From positions 1 through 20,571 of the forward strand of contig JAHHSD010000035.1 in the NCBI GenBank assembly GCA_020025425.1: a DNA stretch of 20,571 nt, in the 5' to 3' direction. The notes beneath the pieces were generated by a model. That model was not told the DNA's origin, ran no database searches, and saw only the letters and a program-made list of their open reading frames with translations. Positions 14,853-20,571 of the stretch are shown here, piece by piece; the first letter of the stretch is position 1, and each line of letters starts with the position of its first letter. The DNA is from Oscillospiraceae bacterium. Its GTDB lineage: Bacteria > Bacillota > Clostridia > Oscillospirales > Oscillospiraceae. The position numbers and the translations under genes were made by a program.

Positions 14853-15821
14853 ATGCCATTAGTTACTACCACCGAGATGTTCAAGAAGGCATACGACGGC
14901 GGCTACGCCATCGGCGCTTTCAACGTGAACAACATGGAGATCGTTCAGGGCATCACTGATGCCTGTCGTGAGGAGAACGCTCCCGTTATCCTGCAGGTTT
15001 CCAAGGGTGCCCGTGCTTACGCCAACCGCACCTACCTGAAGAAGCTGGTAGAGGCTGCTGTGATCGAGTGCCCCAATATTCCCATCGCTCTGCACCTGGA
15101 TCACGGTGATAGCTACGAGACCTGCGTCTCCTGCATCGAGGACGGCTTTACCTCCGTCATGATCGACGCCAGCTCCAAGCCCTTCAACGAGAACATTGAG
15201 ATCACCAAGAAGGTGGTTGAGTACGCTCACGATCACGGTGTGGTGGTCGAGGCTGAGCTGGGCGCTCTGGCCGGTGTTGAGGACGAGGTTCAGGTCTCCG
15301 CTGCTGACTCTCACTACACCCGTCCCGAGGAGGTCGAGGAGTTCGTTGCCAGAACCGGCTGCGACTCTCTGGCTATCGCAATCGGCACCTCCCACGGCGC
15401 TTACAAGTTCACTCCCGATCAGTGCACCCGCAATGCCGAGGGCATCCTGGTTCCCCCCGAGCTGCGCTTCGACATTCTGGACGAGATCGTCAAGAAGCTG
15501 CCCGGCTTCCCCATCGTGCTGCATGGTTCCTCTTCCGTGCCTCAGGACTACGTGAAGATGATCAACACCCACGGCGGAAAGATGCCCGACGCTGTCGGCG
15601 TGCCCGAGGATCAGCTGCGCAAGGCCGCCAAGCTGGCCGTCTGCAAGATCAACATCGACTCTGATCTGCGCCTGACCATGACCGGTACCATCCGTCAGTT
15701 CTTCGAGGAGCATCCCGACAAGTTCGATCCTCGTGAGTATCTGAAGCCCGCCCGCGCCAACATCAAGGAGCTGGTCCGCCACAAGCTGGTCGACGTCCTG
15801 GGCTGCGCTGGCAAGGCCTGA
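14853..15821 (+). CDS. fba: class II fructose-1,6-bisphosphate aldolase
   Basis: The 322-residue zinc enzyme splits fructose 1,6-bisphosphate into dihydroxyacetone phosphate and glyceraldehyde 3-phosphate. Class II hallmarks are present: GAFNVNNMEIVQG (21-33), the catalytic Asp and first zinc His in ALHLDHGDS (D83, H84), EAELGALAG (133-141), the zinc ligands H181 in GTSHGAYK and H224 in VLHGSSS, and the phosphate-binding NIDSDLR (267-273). The ATG at 14853 follows AAAGGAG; an upstream in-frame ATG at 14790 lies inside the promoter and is rejected. The gene uses many GCT, GGT and TCC codons compared with its neighbours, as expected for a very highly expressed protein. It is transcribed away from pfk and ends at its own hairpin. 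Confidence 0.97.
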   Translation: MPLVTTTEMFKKAYDGGYAIGAFNVNNMEIVQGITDACREENAPVILQVSKGARAYANRTYLKKLVEAAVIECPNIPIALHLDHGDSYETCVSCIEDGFTSVMIDASSKPFNENIEITKKVVEYAHDHGVVVEAELGALAGVEDEVQVSAADSHYTRPEEVEEFVARTGCDSLAIAIGTSHGAYKFTPDQCTRNAEGILVPPELRFDILDEIVKKLPGFPIVLHGSSSVPQDYVKMINTHGGKMPDAVGVPEDQLRKAAKLAVCKINIDSDLRLTMTGTIRQFFEEHPDKFDPREYLKPARANIKELVRHKLVDVLGCAGKA

Positions 15822-15852
15822 TTTTCAGGAGCGTCAACATTATTGCTGCAAG

Positions 15853-15892
15853 ATCGCGCCGTCCCGGCCAAGGGGCGGCGCGATTTGATTTC
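15853..15892 (+). terminator. terminator of the aldolase gene
   Basis: ATCGCGCCG (15853-15861) pairs with CGGCGCGAT (15876-15884), extended by CCC/GGG across a T-G wobble, with a six-base loop. The following TTTGATTT is an interrupted T-run. It lies 31 bp past the stop codon. Confidence 0.75.
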
Positions 15893-15897
15893 ACAGA

Positions 15898-15926
15898 TTG
15901 ACAATCAGGAGCTGCTTCATTATACT
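15898..15926 (+). promoter_or_regulatory. near-consensus sigma-A promoter ahead of the helicase leader
   Basis: A perfect -35 TTGACA (15898-15903), exactly 17 bp, then TATACT (15921-15926, 5 of 6). It is the best promoter in the window. Transcription should begin near 15933, yet the next coding start is at 16057 and a strong terminator intervenes. Confidence 0.8.
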
Positions 15927-15932
15927 TACTAT

Positions 15933-16018
15933 CATCAGAGCCACAGACACAGACAGGATTGTCTGGGGACAAGGCCAAATTTTATCAGGCAGTGCCGCCT
16001 GATGAGATTTGGTTTTTT
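15933..16018 (+). ncRNA. candidate short leader / small RNA ending in a terminator
   Basis: The predicted transcript from the promoter at 15898-15926 is about 85 nt. It contains CAGAC-aggatt-GTCTG (15950-15965) and ends in the terminator stem at 15975-16012. The segment TCATCAG (15932-15938) is complementary to CTGATGA (15999-16005) in the 3' half of the terminator stem, so an alternative fold could disrupt termination. No open frame of note lies inside. It could be an attenuator for the helicase gene or an independent small RNA; I recognise no known riboswitch or T-box motif. Confidence 0.45.
15975..16018 (+). terminator. strong intrinsic terminator just before the helicase gene
   Basis: CCAAAT (15975-15980) pairs with ATTTGG (16007-16012) and ATCAGGC (15984-15990) with GCCTGAT (15997-16003), separated by a small internal loop, and six T follow (16013-16018). 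Only 38 bp separate it from the helicase ATG. The aldolase gene already has its own hairpin, so this one serves the short transcript in between. Confidence 0.85.
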
Positions 16019-16056
16019 CATGTCTGCAAGTCTGGATCAGGAGACGGAGTGTATCC

Positions 16057-18177
16057 ATGAATTATACTGAGCTGAAAACAAAATATCACCTCCATCTGGA
16101 CGCCCAGCAGGAGAGGGCTGTTCAGGCTGTGGACGGACCGGTTCTGCTCCTTGCCGTACCCGGCAGCGGAAAAACAACGACCCTGGTCGCAAGAATCGGT
16201 TACATGCTTTACGGGAAAAACATCCATCCTGAGCAGATCCTGACCATGACCTACACCGTGGCAGCCGCCCGGGACATGCGGGAGCGCTTTGCCGTTCTAT
16301 TTGGCGGGTCCGACGCAGAGCGCCTGGAGTTCCGGACCATTAACAGCGTGTGCAGCCGGATCATCCGATTCTATGAGCAGAAAACGGGGCGGACCGCCTT
16401 CCGTCTGTTTGACGACTGGAAGCAGCGCAGCGCCCTGCTGGCCGACCTGTGCCGCCGGCAAAACAACGAGTACGCCACCGAGAGCACCATCAATGCCCTG
16501 GAGACTGCCATCACTTATGTGAAAAACCAAATGCTCAAGGGGGAGGCGTTGGAGCAGGTGGATGTGGAGGGCATCAATTTTCCGCCCATCTACCGCGCCT
16601 ACTGCCAGACACTGAGGGAGCGCCATCTCATGGACTACGATGACCAGATGGTCTATGCCCTTCAAATCCTTCAGCAGTATCCCGCGATCTTGAAGGAAGT
16701 TCAGCGCCGCTACCAGTACTTCTGTGTCGATGAGGCCCAGGATACCTCTAAGATCCAGCACTGCATCATCCAGCTGCTGGCCAGCGGGAGCGGGAACCTG
16801 TTCATGGTGGGAGATGAGGACCAGAGCATCTACGGCTTCCGGGCAGCCTACCCCCAGGCCCTGACTCAGTTTGAACAGACCTATCCCAAAGCCAAGGTAC
16901 TGTATATGGAGCAGAACTACCGCTCCACAAAGCAGATCGTAGCGGCAGCAGATCGGTTTATCCAAAAAAATCGGGAGCGCCATCCCAAGCACATGAAGTC
17001 TACCCGGGGGGATGGACCGGGGCTGAAGGAGATCCAGGTCCGGGACAGGAACAGACAGTACAGTTACCTGTGCAAGGTGGCCCGGGACTGCACCGTGGAG
17101 ACCGCTGTCCTCTATCGGGACAATGACAGTGTCCTGCCCCTCATCGACCGTCTGGACCGGGAAGGGATTGCCTACCGTGCCCGCCAGGTGAACAGCGCTT
17201 TTTTCACCAACCGGGTGGTGCGGGATATTTCGGATATCATCCACCTGGCTCAAGACCCATACGATGGGGAGCGTTTTCTGAATGTCTACTACAAGCTGGG
17301 CGCCGGCATCAGCCGTGCTGTGGCCCAGGAGTCAGTGTCCCGCTCCGGGCGTGTGGGGCAGCGCATTTTGGAGTACATCTGCGGCTCACAGGCCGCATCC
17401 CCCTGGACCAAAAAACAGTGCCGGTCCCTCCAGACCCACATGGACAACCTGGTAGAGGAGCAGGCAGACCGCGCTGTCTACCGGATCGTCCACTTTATGG
17501 GCTACGGCGCCTATTTGGAGGAGCATGGAATCGACCCAAACAAGGCAGAGATTCTGGAGGCGCTGGGTGCAAACCAGCCAACGCCGCAGCACCTGCTGGA
17601 ACGGCTGGAGGAACTCCAGCAGGTGGTCCAGGCCGGGTCCGCCGCTGCGTCAGATTGTCCCTTTGTGCTGTCCACCATCCATTCCAGCAAGGGCCTTGAG
17701 TATGAACGGGTTATTTTAATGGATGTGATGGATGGGATTTTACCCTCCATTGTGCCTGGAAATCATCCGGCCCCTGAGGAAATCGAAACATATGAGGAGG
17801 AGCGGCGGCTCTTTTATGTAGGGATGACACGAGCAAAACAACAGCTGTCCCTGTTCACGTTCCAGAAGGAATCCTTAAAATCTGTTTTTGCATCTGAACT
17901 GTTCGGAAAACCAAAGGACAGTGCCCCGGTCAAGCTGGTCCGCACCGAGCAGACAAAAAAGCACCCACTCCAGGTTCGTCCGCAGCCAAAAGGCAAACAG
18001 ACCGGGGCGATATCCCAGGCCTATGTGCCAAATACACGGATCATCCATAAGGCATTTGGGGCAGGAACACTTCTGTTTCGGAGCGGGGATATTGCCATGA
18101 TCGACTTCGACGATGGGAAGGACCGCAAGTTATCTCTGTCCACCGCCTTGAGGATGGGACAAATCGAACTGGAATAA
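16057..18177 (+). CDS. UvrD/REP superfamily I DNA helicase (PcrA-like)
   Basis: This 706-residue ATP-driven 3'-5' DNA translocase has all the helicase motifs: the LDAQQERAV Q-motif region (14-22), Walker A AVPGSGKTTT (33-42), TINSVCSRII (94-103), Walker B VDEAQDT (224-230), motif III GDEDQSIYGFR (252-262), NYRS (287-290), STIHSSKGLEYERV (539-552) and VGMTRAK (588-594). The C-terminus has the Tudor-like domain seen in PcrA, IIHKAFGAGTLLF to IDFDDGKDRKLSLS (662-695), which contacts RNA polymerase and other partners in Bacillus. It is slightly shorter than typical PcrA and may be a paralog rather than the main PcrA. The ATG at 16057 follows GGAGACGGAG; the open frame from 16009 begins within the terminator and is rejected. 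Confidence 0.92.
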   Translation: MNYTELKTKYHLHLDAQQERAVQAVDGPVLLLAVPGSGKTTTLVARIGYMLYGKNIHPEQILTMTYTVAAARDMRERFAVLFGGSDAERLEFRTINSVCSRIIRFYEQKTGRTAFRLFDDWKQRSALLADLCRRQNNEYATESTINALETAITYVKNQMLKGEALEQVDVEGINFPPIYRAYCQTLRERHLMDYDDQMVYALQILQQYPAILKEVQRRYQYFCVDEAQDTSKIQHCIIQLLASGSGNLFMVGDEDQSIYGFRAAYPQALTQFEQTYPKAKVLYMEQNYRSTKQIVAAADRFIQKNRERHPKHMKSTRGDGPGLKEIQVRDRNRQYSYLCKVARDCTVETAVLYRDNDSVLPLIDRLDREGIAYRARQVNSAFFTNRVVRDISDIIHLAQDPYDGERFLNVYYKLGAGISRAVAQESVSRSGRVGQRILEYICGSQAASPWTKKQCRSLQTHMDNLVEEQADRAVYRIVHFMGYGAYLEEHGIDPNKAEILEALGANQPTPQHLLERLEELQQVVQAGSAAASDCPFVLSTIHSSKGLEYERVILMDVMDGILPSIVPGNHPAPEEIETYEEERRLFYVGMTRAKQQLSLFTFQKESLKSVFASELFGKPKDSAPVKLVRTEQTKKHPLQVRPQPKGKQTGAISQAYVPNTRIIHKAFGAGTLLFRSGDIAMIDFDDGKDRKLSLSTALRMGQIELE

Positions 18178-18201
18178 TTTGCAGAAATGAATAAGAATTA
18201 A

Positions 18202-18262
18202 CAGAATCTATATTTATATTGTGCTTGTTCCATGGTACAATCATTTCAAGACATAGATTCTG
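18202..18262. promoter_or_regulatory. HAD gene promoter between the arms of a 10-bp inverted repeat
   Basis: TTTATA (18213-18218), a 17-bp spacer and TACAAT (18236-18241), with an extended TGG, form the likely promoter. The arms CAGAATCTAT (18202-18211) and ATAGATTCTG (18253-18262) are perfect inverted repeats, 51 bp centre to centre. They bracket the -35 on one side and the predicted start point on the other. Each arm contains AGA-N-TCT, itself a short palindrome. A small TGCGC/GCGCA hairpin (18275-18290) follows in the leader. Confidence 0.55.
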
Positions 18263-18313
18263 ACCTAGATATGATGCGCTATACCGCGCAAAATAGGTGA
18301 ATGGAGGATTATG

Positions 18314-19087
18314 ATGGAAACATTGCGCAAAAAACAAGGTTTTATCTGCGATATGGACGGCGTCATCTACCATGGGAACCGACTGCTGCCCGGAGTAAAG
18401 GAATTTGTGGAGTGGCTCTACACTGAGAAGAAGAACTTCCTGTTTTTGACCAACTCCTCGGAGCGCTCCCCCCGGGAGCTGCAGCAGAAGCTGGCCCGAA
18501 TGGGGCTGGAGGTGGATGAGAGCCATTTCTATACCAGCGCTCTGGCCACCGCGAAGTTCATCAGCAGCCAGTGCCCCGGCGGCAGCGCCTATGTGATCGG
18601 CGGAGCGGGTCTGATCACCGCTCTGCACGACGCCGGTATCACCATGAATGACGTGGACCCTGACTATGTGATCGTCGGAGAGGGTAACTCCTATAATTAT
18701 GAAAACATCCTGAAGGCCGTACATCTGGTCGCCAAGGGCGCCCGCCTCATCGGAACCAACAGCGACATCACCGGTCCCGCAGAGGACGGCATCATCCCCG
18801 CCTGCGGCGCCATGGTCTCGCCCATCGAAATGGCCACCGGACAGAGCGCCTACTTTGTGGGCAAGCCCAATCCGTTGATGATGCGCACCGGACTGCGGAT
18901 CCTGGATGTCCACTCCGAGGACGCTGTTATGATCGGTGACCGGATGGACACCGATATCGTAGCGGGAATTGAGACCGGCCTGGATACCGTTCTGGTGATG
19001 TCCGGAGTAACCAAGCCTGAGGAGGTCCAGCGCTTCCCCTATCGGCCCCGCCTGATTCTGAGTGGAGTGGGCGAGATTCCCGGCTAA
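18314..19087 (+). CDS. HAD-IIA family sugar phosphatase (NagD-like)
   Basis: This 257-residue protein is a class IIA haloacid dehalogenase phosphatase. Motif I is DMDGVIY (13-19, nucleophile D13, acid D15), motif II TNSS (46-49), the substrate-contact lysine K184 in VGKPNP, and motif IV GDRMDTD (208-214) binding magnesium. The cap domain lies between motifs II and III, as in NagD and AraL, which hydrolyse small phosphorylated metabolites such as sugar phosphates and UMP. The natural substrate is unknown; a metabolite clean-up role is plausible. Two ATG codons stand side by side at 18311 and 18314; the second has the better distance from GGAGG (18303-18307). The gene has its own promoter and is convergent with the MATE gene. 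Confidence 0.92.
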   Translation: METLRKKQGFICDMDGVIYHGNRLLPGVKEFVEWLYTEKKNFLFLTNSSERSPRELQQKLARMGLEVDESHFYTSALATAKFISSQCPGGSAYVIGGAGLITALHDAGITMNDVDPDYVIVGEGNSYNYENILKAVHLVAKGARLIGTNSDITGPAEDGIIPACGAMVSPIEMATGQSAYFVGKPNPLMMRTGLRILDVHSEDAVMIGDRMDTDIVAGIETGLDTVLVMSGVTKPEEVQRFPYRPRLILSGVGEIPG

Positions 19088-19107
19088 GACCAGAAGCCTG
19101 ACAGAAC

Positions 19108-19153
19108 AAAAACCCGTACCAGCTTGCTTCAAACAAGTCGGTACGGGTTTTTT
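19108..19153. terminator. bidirectional terminator between the HAD and MATE genes
   Basis: AAAAACCCGTACC (19108-19120) pairs with GGTACGGGTTTTT (19140-19152), with an inner CTTG/CAAG and a CTTCAAA loop. The flanking A and T runs make it work in both directions. The stem reaches the MATE stop codon, whose last bases (19153-19155) adjoin the T-run. Confidence 0.92.
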
Positions 19154-20514
19154 CAGCCATCCTCCAGGCAAACCTCCCGGATCCGCCGCCGAAAGACGAA
19201 CAAGAACACAATGGTAGATTGGATCGCACAGACCAGGTCTGCCACAGGTTCTGCATAAAAAGCATTCTGGGCAACGGTCAGGCCAGAGAACAGGAAGGTA
19301 AACAGCAGAAAGGACAACTTTCTGGAAGCAGAGAGGTAGAGGGATACCTCAACCTTCCCAAGTGCTGTGAGTGCGTCCACCAGAACATACTGGAAGGCGA
19401 GAGGAACAATGGCGAGGGTAAACACCTTGATCCCCCATACAGAGATGGCAGCTGTCTCAGCGCTCTCGATAAAACAGTGAACGAAATTCCCAGCGAAAAG
19501 CCGAGAGGCAACAAACATGGAGCTGGTCAGGATCAGGGCCATGATCAGCGCATAGCGGATGGAGCGCTTCACACGCTGTGCCTTGCCTGCACCGAAGTTG
19601 TAGCTGATCAGCGGCTGTACACCGCCGGAAATTCCAATCAGGGGACCGGTAATCAGAAGAAAATAGCTCTGGGTGATGGTCACCGCCGAGATCAGCATGT
19701 CGCCCATGTCGCCGCCATACCGCTGGAGCGCAATGTTCATGCCAATGATGATAATGCTGTCCGTTGCCAGAATGATAAAAGGGGAGAGGCCCATTTTGAT
19801 GATCCGCCTCATAAGGCGCCGGTCATAATTTCCAAACGAGATTTTGATGTGGATTCTCTTGCCGAACAGGAAACTCAGCGCATAGAGACAGGATAGAAAC
19901 TGGGAGATTACCGTGGCCCAGGCCGCCCCGGCGACGCCCATTTTCAGGAAAAAGACCAGGATCGTGTCCAGCACAATATTGCTGATGGCTCCGATAAAGA
20001 CCGTAATCATCCCGTTGAGGGAGAAGCCCTGACAGGAGATAAAGTAATTGAGCCCAAGGGCCAAAAGGGCAAAGAAGGTGCCCAGGGTATAGATCGTCAA
20101 ATATGTGTTGGCATAGGGAAAGGTCAGCTCGCTGCCGCCAAAGAGATAGATCATCTGCCTCTTTGTCAGCAGAAAAATCCCGGTCAGCACAGCAGAGAAA
20201 ATCAGCAGCAGCAAAAAGCTGTTTGAAAGGATCTGCTTTGCCTTCTTGTTGTTGCCGGCCCCCATCGTGGTGGCCATCATAATAGATCCGCCGATGCCGA
20301 CAAGAGTTCCAAAGGAGGACAGCAGCGTGACAATCGGGCCGCAGACCCCCACTCCGGCCAGGGCCGTGTCACCCACAACCGGGATATGGCCAATAAACAT
20401 CCGGTCTATAATGCTGTACAGCACATTGACCAGCTGTGCCAGCATTGAGGGGATGGTGAGCTTTAGTACAAGAGAGAGGATTGGATCATTGCCCAAATCG
20501 TTTGATCGTTTCAT
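19153..20514 (-). CDS. MATE family multidrug / metabolite exporter
   Basis: This 453-residue inner-membrane protein has about twelve hydrophobic helices in two halves, the usual MATE length and layout. The first helix has the family sequence LTIPSMLAQLVNVLYSIIDR followed by MFIGHI, close to the MepA/DinF-like branch. The segments GVCGPIVTLLSSFGTLVGIG, VAGAAWATVISQFLSCLY and GPLIGISGGVQPLISYNFGA, with its loop GKAQRVKRSIRY, are the typical repeats at equivalent places in each half. Such carriers export cationic drugs or metabolites using Na+ or H+ gradients; the substrate cannot be predicted. AAGGGAT stands before the ATG. No partner regulator is present up to the window edge, although one may lie just beyond it. 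The 57 bases after the start (20515-20571) hold no clear promoter. Confidence 0.93.
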   Translation of the reverse strand: MKRSNDLGNDPILSLVLKLTIPSMLAQLVNVLYSIIDRMFIGHIPVVGDTALAGVGVCGPIVTLLSSFGTLVGIGGSIMMATTMGAGNNKKAKQILSNSFLLLLIFSAVLTGIFLLTKRQMIYLFGGSELTFPYANTYLTIYTLGTFFALLALGLNYFISCQGFSLNGMITVFIGAISNIVLDTILVFFLKMGVAGAAWATVISQFLSCLYALSFLFGKRIHIKISFGNYDRRLMRRIIKMGLSPFIILATDSIIIIGMNIALQRYGGDMGDMLISAVTITQSYFLLITGPLIGISGGVQPLISYNFGAGKAQRVKRSIRYALIMALILTSSMFVASRLFAGNFVHCFIESAETAAISVWGIKVFTLAIVPLAFQYVLVDALTALGKVEVSLYLSASRKLSFLLFTFLFSGLTVAQNAFYAEPVADLVCAIQSTIVFLFVFRRRIREVCLEDG

Positions 20515-20571
20515 GTTCGTATCCCTTAATTCTTCTTTTCTTTACGTTGCGCAAAAACCTAATTTTTAATT

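Noticed and set aside
14859..15782. 307-codon minus-strand frame
   Set aside because: It is antisense to the aldolase gene, which is certain.
15933..16018. T-box or known riboswitch before the helicase
   Set aside because: The T-box core and other well-known riboswitch cores are absent and the leader is too short for a T-box; only a generic attenuator or small RNA remains possible.
1..20571. CRISPR array, tRNA, rRNA, insertion sequence or phage genes
   Set aside because: No regularly spaced repeats, no cloverleaf or rRNA-like sequence and no transposase, integrase or phage structural proteins were found by reading.

Overview
The window looks like chromosomal DNA of an endospore-forming, GC-rich gut Clostridium relative, most likely from the Oscillospiraceae (Flavonifractor / Pseudoflavonifractor / Lawsonibacter type). 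The reasons are a YunB sporulation protein, Firmicutes-type ribosome binding sites (AGGAGG, AAGGAGG), sigma-A-like promoters, a PcrA-type helicase with the Firmicutes C-terminal domain, a PPi-type phosphofructokinase and three M42 peptidases in a row. The genus is inferred from protein character only. I see no rRNA, tRNA, CRISPR array, transposase or phage gene.

Layout. 1-1269 (minus): the 5' part of a VOC/glyoxalase-like protein, tightly coupled downstream of a WYL-domain regulator; this block is visibly more AT-rich than what follows. 1270-1725: a gene-free stretch holding a palindromic operator candidate and the murD promoter, which is overlapped by a partly duplicated segment. 1726-10283 (plus): one long, closely spaced run of murD, three M42 metallo-aminopeptidase paralogs, a PLP enzyme of the methionine gamma-lyase / 'aluminium resistance' family, yunB and ligA, closed by a bidirectional terminator. 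10419-12517 (minus): a BlaI-family repressor and an M56 (BlaR1-like) membrane protease whose outer domain does not look like a penicillin-binding domain; the promoter carries two or three BlaI-type boxes. 12721-13221 (minus): a GNAT acetyltransferase with its own promoter and terminator. 13361-14602 (minus) and 14853-15821 (plus): phosphofructokinase and class II fructose-bisphosphate aldolase, divergent from a 250-bp shared control region. 15898-16018: a near-consensus promoter followed about 40 bp later by a strong intrinsic terminator, just before the helicase gene (16057-18177). 18314-19087 (plus): a NagD-like HAD phosphatase whose promoter lies between the arms of a 10-bp inverted repeat. 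19153-20514 (minus): a MATE exporter, convergent with the phosphatase across a shared terminator.

How the genes fit together. The long plus-strand run joins wall precursor synthesis, peptide trimming, a sulfur amino acid-type PLP enzyme, a spore protein and replicative ligase; this looks like a housekeeping gene string rather than one pathway. pfk and fba catalyse consecutive glycolytic steps. The BlaI/M56 pair looks like a self-contained signal relay whose targets beyond its own promoter are not visible here. No clearly new multi-gene system is evident. The features most worth a second look are the terminated leader before the helicase, the inverted repeat around the HAD promoter, the duplicated segment at the murD promoter, the non-PBP M56 sensor and the M42 triplet.
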